Shown: positions 1 to 9,206, counted from the first letter of the stretch. The stretch is DNA of 64,000 nt from DATMER01 sp963844885 (GCA_963844885.1 CAWJQA010000020.1:62001-126000), one strand, 5' to 3'. Program-made: numbers and translations. The notes: a model not told the origin generated them from the letters alone.

Positions 1-434
1 TCCGGGAGGCGGTTTCCTGCCACCCGAAAGGGCGGTATCAAAAGGATAACATGAAGAGGATACATGGAAAAGCCGACCCCCTGGGGCACCGCTGGCGCGG
101 TGATCGGTCCGGCTGCGGCGCTTCCGGGCCGTCGGGGGTCGGCAACCGCGGCCAGGAGCCGCGGGGATGGCAGGACCGGCGGGGGGCGGGGCACAGGGAG
201 GTGCGACGCCAGCCCGCCAAAGCTGGTCAGTCCGTGCCGGCCGCCTCGCCGGCCGCCACAGGGGCGGCCGCCCCGTCCGTCGCAGGGCAATCCTTTTCCG
301 CGCAGAAGAGGACTCCCGCAGACGGAACGAGCGCACCGATCATAGAGACGGAGGGGTTTGTGCGGAGAGGGCCGGGACGCCTGACCATGCGAGTGATGTT
401 ACTCCTGGATTTCAGAGAGTGCAAATCCGGGGGG
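1..434. other. GC-rich stretch with no supported gene
   Basis: No reading frame here has a convincing protein. The open frames that run into the CDF exporter from upstream give low-complexity Arg/Gly/Pro translations and no ribosome-binding site. I looked for cobalamin, NiCo, TPP and SAM riboswitch signatures in this leader and found none I could defend. It may be a long 5' leader or the tail of an upstream unit. Confidence 0.4.
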
Positions 435-516
435 CAAGGACCAAAAGGACTGCAAAGACACCAAGGACAAGGAGCTTTTCGGTCTTTGCAGTCCTTGCGG
501 TCTTTTTGGTCCTTTG
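435..516. repeat. GGAC-rich imperfect hairpin
   Basis: The left arm (438-459, GGACCAAAAGGACTGCAAAG...) pairs with the right arm (482-512). The stretch AAGGACTGCAAAGAC is perfectly complementary to GTCTTTGCAGTCCTT, and GGACCAAAA pairs with TTTTGGTCC across an 8-base bulge. A related AAAGGAC/GTCCTTTT element lies at 20119-20200. Both sit in the leader just before a start codon (554 and 20205), so a dispersed repeat or a leader RNA hairpin is likely. Confidence 0.7.
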
Positions 517-553
517 CCGGGACCGCGGAGAGTCGTGCAAGAATCCGCATACG

Positions 554-1471
554 ATGGGTCACCATCACGATCACGGCCACAGCCATTCGCAGGGGGGGCA
601 CGCGCATGGCGCCGGCAACCGCCGCCGCCTCGCCTGGACGCTCGCGCTCGCCGCGTCCTATATGTTCGCCGAGGCGGTCGGCGGATGGCTCACGGGGTCG
701 CTCGCCCTCCTCGCCGACGCCGGGCACATGCTCTCCGACGCCGCCGCGCTCGGCCTGTCGCTGTTCGCCATGTGGATCGCGCAGCGCCCGCCCAACCCGC
801 GCCGGACGTGGGGCTACTACCGCACGGAGATCCTCGCCGCTCTCGCCAACGGCGCCGCGCTGGTGGCCATCTCCGTCTGGGTCGTGGTGGAAGCCGTGCA
901 GCGCTTCCGCAATCCTTCCGCGGTGAACGCTCCGGTGATGATGGCGATCGCGGCCGGCGGCCTGGTGGTGAACCTGATCGGCCTGCGCATCCTGAGCGGC
1001 GGGCGCGATGAGAGCCTCAACGTCCGCGGCGCCTGGCTGCACGTGCTCACCGACGCCCTCGGCAGCGTCCAGGCCATCGCGGCCGGCGTCCTGATCTGGG
1101 CTTACGGCTGGCAGTGGGCCGATCCGCTGGCGTCGATCCTCATCTCGGTCCTCGTCGTCTTTTCCGCGTGGCACCTGCTGCGCGACACGGTCGGCGTGCT
1201 CATGGAAGGCACCCCTTCCCACATCGACCTGGACGACGTTCGCAACACCCTGGCCGGCCTGCCGGGCGTCGCGGGGGTCCACGACCTCCACGTCTGGACC
1301 ATCACCAGTGGCATGGAGGCCCTCTCGGTCCACCTGGTGGTGGCGGACGAGGCCTCCAACGGCACCCTTCTCCGGAGTGCCCGTGCCTCGCTTCACGACC
1401 GGTTCGGCATCCACCACGCCACGGTCCAGATCGAGCCGGAAGACTGCGAAGAGCACCGCAGCCATCCGTAG
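554..1471 (+). CDS. Cation diffusion facilitator (CzcD/ZitB-type metal exporter)
   Basis: This 305-residue inner-membrane protein should export Zn2+ and related divalent metals in exchange for protons. It begins with a His-rich metal-binding tail (MGHHHDHGHSHSQGGHAHG), followed by six hydrophobic segments. Both halves of the intramembrane metal site are present: H-x3-D in DAGHMLSD (second membrane segment) and H-x3-D in HVLTDALGS (fifth). The cytoplasmic C-terminal domain (about residues 210-300, with HDLHVWTITSG) has the usual ferredoxin-like CDF fold. The ATG at 554 was chosen because it puts the His-rich tail at the N-terminus; the frame is open further upstream but that translation is low complexity. 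An AAGAAT hexamer ends 9 bases before the ATG. The exact metal cannot be read from sequence. Confidence 0.93.
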   Translation: MGHHHDHGHSHSQGGHAHGAGNRRRLAWTLALAASYMFAEAVGGWLTGSLALLADAGHMLSDAAALGLSLFAMWIAQRPPNPRRTWGYYRTEILAALANGAALVAISVWVVVEAVQRFRNPSAVNAPVMMAIAAGGLVVNLIGLRILSGGRDESLNVRGAWLHVLTDALGSVQAIAAGVLIWAYGWQWADPLASILISVLVVFSAWHLLRDTVGVLMEGTPSHIDLDDVRNTLAGLPGVAGVHDLHVWTITSGMEALSVHLVVADEASNGTLLRSARASLHDRFGIHHATVQIEPEDCEEHRSHP

Positions 1472-1496
1472 AGCCGCCGCTCCGGGCAGATTTTGC

Positions 1497-1502
1497 TAAA
1501 AT
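1497..1502 (+). promoter_or_regulatory. Candidate -10 box (TAAAAT) of the beta-helix gene
   Basis: TAAAAT lies in the short gap after the CDF gene and would give a 5' leader of about 30 bases to the ATG at 1538. No convincing -35 box is visible at the right spacing. Confidence 0.35.
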
Positions 1503-1537
1503 CGCCAGACGTCTCTTTCTTCACCAAGGGGTTGTCT

Positions 1538-4432
1538 ATGCGCCGTACCCGTTCCCTGCGGCTGTCCCTGGCCGTCGCGTCCCTGTTGCTGCCGGCCTCG
1601 CTCCAGGCCGCTTCCCAGCTCATCCACGTCCCCAAGGACGCCAAGGATCTCCAGCAGGCCATCGACACCATCGGCGACGGCGGCGTGATCGAGGTCGCGG
1701 CGGGGACCTATGCCACGCCGCCGCGCGGCTATTCGATCGCGAACGAGAAGAAAGGCTTCACCCTCCGGGCCGTGGGCACGGTGATCCTCAACGGCGCCGG
1801 AACCAATCAGGTTCTGCGCTACGAGAACAGCCGGCGCGACCGCGGCAAGCTGGTCACGTTCGAGGGACTCACCTTCCGCAACGGATTTTCCGAGGCGGAG
1901 GGCTATGCCGGCGGCGTCACCCTGAGCGCGGCCGAAGCCGTCTTCGTGGGCTGCGCGTTCGAGGACAATCGGGCGACCGGCCACACCAGCGGCGGCGGCG
2001 CCGTGCGGGCCGACGACGGCAGCGACGCGACCTTCTCGGGCACGTCTTTCCGGCGCAACTCGTCGCTGAACCGCGGCGGCGCCATCGAGATGATCGAGTC
2101 GAACGTCACGATCCGGGGAGGCGAGCTGACGGACAACCGGACCAACCTGCCCGGGCACAAGCCGCAGGCGTCCGGCGGCGCCGTCTATCTGCTGCACGGC
2201 ACGCTGCGGGTTTCCGGCGCCCTGTTCCGCAACAACCAGGCCGGCTGGGTCGGCGGCGCCATCTACGCCTTCGGGGTGTGGGCCGCTCCGCCCGCTCCGG
2301 ATACCACGCCGCGCTCGCTGGTCCAGGTGAGCCGCTCCACGTTCGACGGCAACCTCGCGCAACCGGACGCCACCGTCACCGCGCCGGGCCCGACCACCGG
2401 CGGCGCCATCCACATCGAAGACCAGTCGAGCCTGTCGATCGACAGCTCCATCTTCTCCAACAACGTCGCCGAGTTCGGCGGCGCGATCGACAGCTACCGC
2501 GGAATCGTCGACGTCAGCGGCTCCTGGTTCGCCGGCAACCGCGCCCCCCTGGACGGTAACTTCACCGGAGCCGGCGGCGCCATCCTTTCCACCTCCGTGG
2601 ACTTCGCGGATTCCTCGACCGGCTCCGGCGCGATCAACCGGCGGACGGCGAAGCTCACGATTTCCGACTCCCTCCTCCAGGGCGGCGGCGGGTCCGTGGC
2701 GCACACGGGCGGCTGCGTGCTCGCGGCCGGCGACGGCAGCCGCGCCTACGGCGAGAACGGCCTGCCCCCGTCCGGCACGCTGCAGGAGAACCTCTCCCGG
2801 CTCGAGATCCGGCGCACCGTTTTCGAGGACTGCGACGTCGAGCAGGAGCCCTCCGGCCAGGCCGGCTCCGGCGGAGCGGTGCAGGCCGACCTGGTCGACC
2901 TGCTGATGGAGGACTCCCTGGTCCTCGACTCCGACGCGCGCGGCACCAACGGCTCCGGCGGCGGCATGGCCCTGGTCCGCGACACGAACGCCGTGATCAC
3001 CCGCACCACGTTCGCCCGCAACTCGGCCGAGAAGTGGGGCGGCGCGCTCCTCCTCAACGGTGTCAGGGCGCAGATCACGGACAGCGGCTTCTTCAGCAAC
3101 GAGCTCAGCCCGGGCGTCTCCGAGCCGGTCACGCAATCGCGCGGCGCGGCGATCTTCGCCATCCCCGGGATGGATCCGGTCCACCCGAGCAACGTCGGCG
3201 GGCTGGTGGCGAATTCGCTGTTCAGCGCCAACATCGGGCTGCCGATCTGGGACAACGATCCGCCCACGGGCGCGATCAACGAGATGCGCTACAACGGCAA
3301 CCAGTTCTATTCGACCACGTTCGGCGACAAGGTCTACCTCAACAATCTGGTGGACCCCAACGGCGCCAGCGCTTCGGAGCTCAACGGCCTGGTGGTGAAC
3401 CGGGGGAGCCGCGGCACGACGGACAAGAGCGACGGCGGCAACACGCGGGTGACGAGCGTACCGAAGGCCGGCTCGGTCCTGGCGGCGCCGCCGTTCCTCG
3501 GCGCGGGCGCGCCGGGCTCGGCGAACCGGACGTTCCTGGCCTATGCCTGGAGCGGGCGCTCGGCCACCCTCGCCGGCCAGTCGCTCGCCAATAAGGCCGG
3601 CCTGCTCGAAGCCACCGCGGCCGGCGACTACGCGCTCGCCGTCGAAGGCAACACCGTGGATTCGACCCGGGTCACCGCCTCGGCCTGCACCTCCGGCCCT
3701 ACGCTCTGCCTGAACGGCGACCGCTTCGTGGCCGAGGTGACGTGGAAGGATTTCCAGGGCAAGACGGGCTCGGGAAAGGCCGTGTCCCTGACCTCCGACA
3801 CCGGCTACTTCTGGTTTTTCAACGAGAGCAACGTCGAGCTGATGGTCAAGGTGCTCGACGGCCGCCCGATCAACGGCACGTTCTGGGTTTTCTACGGCGC
3901 CCTGAGCAATGTCGAGTACACGTTGACGGTCACCGATACCGTCACCGGCCGCGTGCGGACCTATCACAATCCCGCCGGCCGGCTGGCGAGCGCGGGCGAC
4001 ACGGGCGCCTTCCCGTCGGGATTGACGGCGGAGCTTCGAGCTCCTGAGCCGGAGCCGCTCTTGGAGCCGGTTCCGCCCGCGTCGATAACCGCGACGTGCG
4101 TCCCCGGACCCACCGACCTCTGCCTGAACGGTGGCCGCTTCCGCGTCTCGCTCTTCTGGAAGGCCCAGGGCAACCAGGGCGCCGGCCAGGCGGTCGCGCT
4201 GACTCCCGACACCGGCTACTTCTGGTTCTTCTCGTCCACCAACGTCGAGGTCGCCCTCAAGGTTCTCGACGGCCGCGGGCTCAACGGCCACTTCTGGGTG
4301 TTCTACGGCGCCCTGAGCAACGTCGAGTACGAGATCACCGTGACCGACACCCAGACGGGGAGAAGTGTCAAGTACACGAACCCGGCGGGCAAGTTCGGCA
4401 GCGTGGGGGACACCTCGGCTTTGCCGGAGTAG
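1538..4432 (+). CDS. Secreted right-handed beta-helix protein with duplicated C-terminal domain
   Basis: A 964-residue exported protein. The first ~24 residues form a signal peptide (MRRTRSLRL, a hydrophobic core, then LQA). Residues ~30-650 show repeated turns of GGA-[IV] type (GGAVRAD, GGAIEMIES, GGAVYLLHG, GGAIYAFG, GGAIHIED), typical of a pectate-lyase-like parallel beta-helix of the PbH1/CSLREA kind. The C-terminus carries two copies of a ~105-residue domain, each with LCLNG, TGYFWFF, KVLDGR and FWVFYGALSNVEY, separated by a Pro/Glu-rich linker. The translation can be extended to 1493, but the ATG at 1538 gives the signal peptide. I would expect a surface or extracellular location. Substrate and role are unknown. 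Confidence 0.88.
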   Translation: MRRTRSLRLSLAVASLLLPASLQAASQLIHVPKDAKDLQQAIDTIGDGGVIEVAAGTYATPPRGYSIANEKKGFTLRAVGTVILNGAGTNQVLRYENSRRDRGKLVTFEGLTFRNGFSEAEGYAGGVTLSAAEAVFVGCAFEDNRATGHTSGGGAVRADDGSDATFSGTSFRRNSSLNRGGAIEMIESNVTIRGGELTDNRTNLPGHKPQASGGAVYLLHGTLRVSGALFRNNQAGWVGGAIYAFGVWAAPPAPDTTPRSLVQVSRSTFDGNLAQPDATVTAPGPTTGGAIHIEDQSSLSIDSSIFSNNVAEFGGAIDSYRGIVDVSGSWFAGNRAPLDGNFTGAGGAILSTSVDFADSSTGSGAINRRTAKLTISDSLLQGGGGSVAHTGGCVLAAGDGSRAYGENGLPPSGTLQENLSRLEIRRTVFEDCDVEQEPSGQAGSGGAVQADLVDLLMEDSLVLDSDARGTNGSGGGMALVRDTNAVITRTTFARNSAEKWGGALLLNGVRAQITDSGFFSNELSPGVSEPVTQSRGAAIFAIPGMDPVHPSNVGGLVANSLFSANIGLPIWDNDPPTGAINEMRYNGNQFYSTTFGDKVYLNNLVDPNGASASELNGLVVNRGSRGTTDKSDGGNTRVTSVPKAGSVLAAPPFLGAGAPGSANRTFLAYAWSGRSATLAGQSLANKAGLLEATAAGDYALAVEGNTVDSTRVTASACTSGPTLCLNGDRFVAEVTWKDFQGKTGSGKAVSLTSDTGYFWFFNESNVELMVKVLDGRPINGTFWVFYGALSNVEYTLTVTDTVTGRVRTYHNPAGRLASAGDTGAFPSGLTAELRAPEPEPLLEPVPPASITATCVPGPTDLCLNGGRFRVSLFWKAQGNQGAGQAVALTPDTGYFWFFSSTNVEVALKVLDGRGLNGHFWVFYGALSNVEYEITVTDTQTGRSVKYTNPAGKFGSVGDTSALPE

Positions 4433-4459
4433 ATTTTCGAGCGAACGTTGACGTGATCG

Positions 4460-6655
4460 TCAGGCGCTGGCGACTCTGTAGACGGCGTCTTCCTCGTGGA
4501 GATCGAGCTCGGCGGCGTGCGTCTGGACCATGTCCTGGTAGAAGGGAAGCTTGCCGAGATCTTCCTCTCTCCGGTCCTTTCGATCCCCGAAGACCAGCCG
4601 TCGCGTCTCGCTTGCCCACCAGCCGTTGATCTCGGCGGTTCCCTTGCGTTGCTCCCGCTCCCGCGCGAGTTGCTGGTCGATCCAAAAAGCGAGCCTGCCC
4701 AAGCTCTTCTTGGCGCCTGCTTCACGGACCGCGCCGTCGGTCTGGCCAAGCCAGGTCCGCGCTTCGCCGAGCAGGGCGACCGCACTGAGCTGGGGTTCGA
4801 GCCGGGGCAGGCGCCGCCAGGGGCGAATGGGCGCCTCCGGGTCACGGAGATCAAGAGCGCGCGTCGAAACAGCCAGCCTCTCCGCGCGAGCGAGCGCATA
4901 GCGAACGCGGGTGCTCCCGGGGAAGCGCCGTGACGCCTCGCGCAAAAGCTTGAGCCCCACTTCGAGATCCCCTTTCGTCAGAGTGAGCAATCCGGCCTCG
5001 CCGGCTGCGAGGGAGCTTCGGGCTTCCAGGCGGAGGAGCGTCTCCAGGGCTGCCTGCGCCTTTTGCCGAAGCTCTCCGGCCCGCACGCCGGAATCCTGGC
5101 TCAACCCGCGCGACCAGCGGCGGAGGAAAAGCGTGTCGGTGAGCAGGACGTTGAGATCCTCGATGCGGAGGCGCTCGAACTTTGCCGAGTGCGGGGTAGG
5201 TTCTTTCAGATCTGAAACCAGGGCCGCCAAGTCGGCCTTGGTGCTAGCTTGCTCCAGCCGAACAGGCTCCGGACTGCCAGGTAATAGCACTGTTCGTGAC
5301 CCAGGAGCGGGAGATTCTTCGGCTCCTTCGGAAAGTGGCTTGGTTGGCAAATCTTCGATTTCGGAGGGACCTCTGTTCCGTCACGCTGGGCGCGCAAACT
5401 CTCGATAGCGGCTCGAGTGACTTCATTGCGCGGTTGACGCTGAAACGCCTCGGTGAGCAGCCGCTCGGCCTCATCCAACTCGCCACGGCGCCTCAGCAGG
5501 CCGGCCAATCCGGTGAACGCATAAACAGCTTCCGGCAGGGCGCGGAATCGTTCGAGAACGTGGCGGTAGATCGTCTCGGCCTCATGAGCCTTCCCTGGTC
5601 CTTGAGCACCTCGGCGAGGCCGCTGTGGGCGACGGGATCGTTGTGAAATCTCTCGGTGGCGATCCGATAGACCTGCTCGGCGTCGGTGAGCCTTCCCTGT
5701 GCCTTGAGCACCTCGGCGAGGCCAGTGTGGGCGAAGGGATTGTTGTGAAATCTCTCGGTGGCGATCCGATAGGCCTGCTCGGGCCTCCGTGAGCCTTCCC
5801 TGGTCCTTGAGCACCTCGGCGAGGCCGTTGTGGGCGACGGGATCGTTGTGAAATCTCTCGGTGGCGATCCGATAGGCCTGCTCGGCGTCAATGAGCCTTC
5901 CCTGTGCCTTGAGCACCTCGGCGAGGCCGTTGTGGGCGACGGGATTGTTGTGAAATCTCTCGGTGGCGATCCGATAGGCCTGCTCGGCGTCGGTGAGCCT
6001 TCCCTGTGCCTTGAGCACCTCGGCGAGGCCAGTGTGGACGAAGGGATCGTGGGGAATTTCCTGGTGGCGATCTGATAGACCTGCTCGGCGTCGGTGAGCC
6101 TTCCCTGTGCCTTGAGCACCTCGGCGAGTCCGTTGTGGGCAACGGCATCGTTCGGAAAACGGCGCACCGCTTCCTGGGCGGCTTTGGTCAGCATCCGGAA
6201 GTTCCCGAGCGTGAGACTCACCGCTGCAGTAGTGGTCCAGGCAAAAGCGTCCCATGGATTAAGGTCCCGGGCGAGACGCACCCATTCGAGCGCCTTCCGA
6301 GGATTCGCTTTGCGGAGCTTGCCTGCGAAGCTGCAGGCCGATCTCACGACGAAAAAGGTGTCGCCGCTCGCTTGCGCGTAGAGGCTCTGCTCTTCCAGCA
6401 GTCCCTGGGCCAGCTCAAGCGCTTTAGGCTCTCCCCGCTCAAGCCCCGTCGCGATCTCTTGTGCCCGTCTCGCCCATGCCGGGTCCGGCTCGCTCCATCT
6501 GGCCCGGGACGACGGTCCTTTCTCCGGTATGTGATCGAGCTTCGGCGAGAGGTCGCAGACCCAGTCGTTCGGCGAGCGACTCGCGGAGGCGGCGATCCTG
6601 GAGCACATGGCGCCAAAGGGGAGCCATTTTCGCGCGGGAACGGGTAGGCAGCCAT
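4460..6655 (-). CDS. TPR-repeat protein of unknown function (several frame breaks)
   Basis: Last gene of a three-gene minus-strand operon, starting 2 bases after the stop of the gene upstream. The start at 6655 gives MAAYPFPREN, followed after a frame change by a basic segment (RRLRESLAERLG) and a helical region. Six almost identical 34-residue TPRs follow (consensus AHNGLAEVLKAQGRLTDAEQ, then AYRIATERF), plus a diverged seventh (FTGLAGLLRRRGELDEAERL). A ~290-residue C-terminal part has more degenerate helices (LREASRRFPGSTRVRYALAR) and no domain I recognise. The reading frame changes about seven times, mostly inside the near-identical 102-bp repeats, where consensus errors are likely. If the breaks are real, this is a pseudogene. 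A scaffold role is possible, but nothing in the sequence shows what it binds. Confidence 0.7.
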
Positions 6656-6657
6656 GG

Positions 6658-7374
6658 TCAGCCGGGTGGTGGAGGTGAATTCGGCGTTCGCATCCTCGCT
6701 TCAAGCCAGCCGTCTTCAACCCGGCGGGCGAGCGCGTCAGCGAGCCGGGCAAGCCCCTCGGGCACCTCTTTGGGGAAGCGACCTGCCTGGCTTGGTGTCT
6801 CCGGCGGGAGCCCACGGAGTCCGTAAATGCCGAGCTCGCCGTGGTACCAGGGGACGTCGGGCGGCAGCGAGCAGAGCGACCACCAGTGTTGAAGGAGCGT
6901 CCGGTCCGCCTGGTGCTCGGCGAGGGCCAGCCAGGTTCGGGCTTCGGGATCGCGGGCGCGTCCCTCCGCAATGGATCGCAGGAAGGAGGGCTCCTCTAGG
7001 AACCGCTCACGGAGGGCGCTGGCCGCGCCCGAAAGCCCCTCTTCACCCGGACAGCCGCTGATGAGATCGGCGGCGCGGCACCAGGCGACGGCCGCCACGG
7101 CGGCGCCGAGCTCCTTGGGATCGGGATCACCCCAGGAACGGTCAATCCAGGAAGCGAGCGCGCGATCGACCGCGGCAAGCAGGCCACTTCCGGGACCGAG
7201 GCTTTCGATCCAGTCGAGGAGCACCCGCTCGGGATCGGCGGGGTTCAGGTGCTCAAGATCGGCTCCGCCCAGGAGGAGATCCTGCAAGGACTCCTCGGGC
7301 TTCGCCTCGAAACGGCGGAGCCAGGGAGGAACGCGGCGTCCCGCGAAGGTGTGGTCGAGCGCCAGAAGGCTCAC
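6658..7374 (-). CDS. Hypothetical protein, middle gene of the TPR operon
   Basis: A 238-residue protein I do not recognise. The GTG start at 7374 overlaps the stop codon of the preceding gene (GTGA), so the two are translationally coupled. The sequence is acidic, rich in Leu and Trp, and predicted mostly helical (LLGGADLEHLNPADPER, ALASWIDRSWGDPDPKEL, WLALAEHQADRTLLQHWW). There is no signal peptide, membrane segment or clear catalytic motif. Its position between an unrelated unknown protein and a TPR protein, with 2-4 base junctions on both sides, implies all three act together. Confidence 0.75.
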   Translation of the reverse strand: MSLLALDHTFAGRRVPPWLRRFEAKPEESLQDLLLGGADLEHLNPADPERVLLDWIESLGPGSGLLAAVDRALASWIDRSWGDPDPKELGAAVAAVAWCRAADLISGCPGEEGLSGAASALRERFLEEPSFLRSIAEGRARDPEARTWLALAEHQADRTLLQHWWSLCSLPPDVPWYHGELGIYGLRGLPPETPSQAGRFPKEVPEGLARLADALARRVEDGWLEARMRTPNSPPPPG

Positions 7375-8408
7375 GGCAGATCCTTGTCGGTTCCCAGAGC
7401 GTAGTCGGCGCGTCCGCTCGCCTCTCGGACCTGTCCGAGGTGGGCGGCGCGGGCGAGCGGCAGATTCTCGAAGTCTACCGGCTTTTCGATCCGTCCGACA
7501 CGGAACAGATGCTTGGTCTGGAGTCGGGTCTTCGGGTGGAGGATCTCCCGGCGGAGAGTCGCGCTGCGCTCCTCCCAGTCGAGGTTCACCACGTGGCCGG
7601 TGAGCCCGCCGAGCGGCGGTGGGCAGAACGCCTCCGAAAAATCGCCGTCGAGGACCGTCGGCGGGACGAGCGGGCGGGTATGAGTGGCCGCGCCGGCCAG
7701 ACGGCATACCTGGTTGACCGGGTATCTGAATACCAGGATGTCGATCGGCTTGCCGAGCTCCCCCGGATCGAAGTGGGCGAGGCCGAGCCGGTCGCGGAGA
7801 GCGTCCGCCCAGTCCGCATGGCTGGCGGCAAAGAAATCGTCCTCGAAATCGGCGAAGAACCCGCAGTAGACGGGCCGCCCGTCCTTGGTCTCGAACCACT
7901 TGACCAGGAGCCCCTCGAGCTCGGCCCGTGCCTCGGAGGAGGGGTTCGACAGCACCTCCCTGGATAAGGACAGGATCTTCGAGGCCTCCATCTTCAACAG
8001 GTCGGCGATGGTATCGACCCGCTCCAGCCGGATCAGGTGCAGGTGCCGGTCGGTCGAGTCGAACGGCGTGTGGCGGTCCGGGAAGCGGAACGTCTCCGGA
8101 CAGACGTCCTCGTCGTGAGGATCGAGCGGCTCCTCCCAATGGACGAGTTGAATCCGCTGCTTGAGATAGGCGCCGTGCCTCTCCTTCCAGGTCGGGAAGT
8201 CGCCGTGGTCGGCAACCACGCGACGGGCCAGGTAGCTGTCCACCCGTTCGGGCCAGACGCCCTCGTCGAGGATGAAGTTGCGGGCGACGAAGGCGCCCCG
8301 AGGGGTGGTTCCCTCGCTGCCGAGGCGGCAGAGGAACCGGTCCCAATCGAGATGGGTTCCATAAAGAGTGCCCCGGCCTGTGAGGGGGCGATCCGGATCG
8401 TCAGCCAT
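7371..8408 (-). CDS. Hypothetical protein, first gene of the TPR operon
   Basis: A 345-residue cytosolic protein that I cannot assign to a family. Two ATGs are adjacent (8411 and 8408); the second sits at a better distance from the strong Shine-Dalgarno AAGGAGG, so it is preferred. The sequence has charged and aromatic stretches (HLDWDRFLCRLGSEG, FFADFEDDFFAASHADWADA) and no recognisable nucleotide-binding or metal-binding motif. An AT-rich stretch (TGATAATG) lies just upstream and may be the promoter. The stop overlaps the GTG of the next gene. The operon has the compact look of an accessory or defence cassette, but that is only a guess. Confidence 0.78.
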   Translation of the reverse strand: MADDPDRPLTGRGTLYGTHLDWDRFLCRLGSEGTTPRGAFVARNFILDEGVWPERVDSYLARRVVADHGDFPTWKERHGAYLKQRIQLVHWEEPLDPHDEDVCPETFRFPDRHTPFDSTDRHLHLIRLERVDTIADLLKMEASKILSLSREVLSNPSSEARAELEGLLVKWFETKDGRPVYCGFFADFEDDFFAASHADWADALRDRLGLAHFDPGELGKPIDILVFRYPVNQVCRLAGAATHTRPLVPPTVLDGDFSEAFCPPPLGGLTGHVVNLDWEERSATLRREILHPKTRLQTKHLFRVGRIEKPVDFENLPLARAAHLGQVREASGRADYALGTDKDLP

Positions 8409-8577
8409 CATCCCTCCTTGGTGGAGAGAACTACATTATCACAAGGGACGCCGCAACCTGCTTTTCCCTTCGTCGGACGCGACGACGTGTAGCCTGTAAA
8501 AAAGTGGGGGCGAAAGGGAGGATCTGACAAACCCCCGGGAGACCTTCGGCGCCGAGCCGTGCGGAGCGCCCCCGCCT

Positions 8578-8688
8578 CCGCACACCTCCGGCACCGGCCC
8601 GCCCCCTCCCCGGTAGGCGGGCCCCCCTTCTGGGCGGAACGGCGGAAGCCTTGGACACGGTGGCCGCCGTCCCTCTAAATTGTCAATG
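8578..8688 (-). repeat. Dispersed repeat, copy 1 (pair at 62633-62740)
   Basis: Read on the minus strand, this segment begins CATTGACAATTTAGAGGG and continues through GTCCAAGGCTTCCGCCGTTC to GCCGGAGGTGTGCGG. The plus-strand copy at 62633-62740 begins CATTGACAATTTGGAGGG and shows the same order of blocks over about 110 bases. Both are intergenic. Short open frames run through both but share no convincing start codon. A small mobile repeat or conserved RNA is possible. Confidence 0.6.
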
Positions 8689-8689
8689 A

Positions 8690-9010
8690 ACCTCGCTGCC
8701 CCCGGCCGAAGCCTCGCCGGCCTGCGCCGGCCTTCGGCCGGCTCCGGCCCGCAGTCGGCCAGCGCCGGCGGACCGTCCGCCAGCGCCGGCGCGCGTTCCA
8801 GATCTCCAGCCGGCCTTCGGCCGGCTCTGGCGAGCCGTCCGCCGGTCTTCCCAACCGTCGGCCAGGACTGGCGAGAGGCCCGCCGAACCCGGCCAGCCTC
8901 TCGCGCAACCCGGCGGACGCCGCGCCGGCTCCAGCCGGAACCTCGCCGGGCTTCCCAACGTTCGGCTACTATTGGCCATTCATGCGCCGAAACTGGCCGA
9001 CAGCGCGCCA
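8690..9010. repeat. GCCGGC palindrome cluster
   Basis: Dense iterations of GCCGGC and CGGCCTTCGGCCGG, with AGCGCCGGCG repeated twice and a looser direct repeat of CTTCCCAAC followed by GTTCGGC or GTCGGCC near 8860 and 8960. No coding frame has a plausible product. The segment could fold into many alternative hairpins. Confidence 0.55.
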
Positions 9011-9206
9011 GTTGCTGCCGGATATCGGGATTTAGCCCGACTTCAGGAAGACTCTAGATCTGAATTCGAAGAAAGTCAATCCATGGTATTGACATGACCA
9101 TCCTGGTAGTGCAATCTATGTCCTGAAGGTCCGGAAGCCTGCCGTGACCGGCGGTCTTCTGGACGGTTCTTTGACAATCGATTCACTCTTTCCTACCAAA
9201 CCCGGG

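Noticed and set aside
1..434. Riboswitch upstream of the CDF gene (NiCo or cobalamin)
   Set aside because: Only partial CAGGAG-type matches; the rest of the consensus structures could not be found.
167..553. An N-terminal extension of the CDF exporter
   Set aside because: The extension is Arg/Gly/Pro-rich, has no start site, and spans a hairpin repeat; the real protein begins with the His-rich tail at 554.
1496..4291. A 931-residue minus-strand frame opposite the beta-helix gene
   Set aside because: Long antisense shadow of a GC-rich gene; the plus-strand protein has a signal peptide and clear repeats, the minus one has neither.
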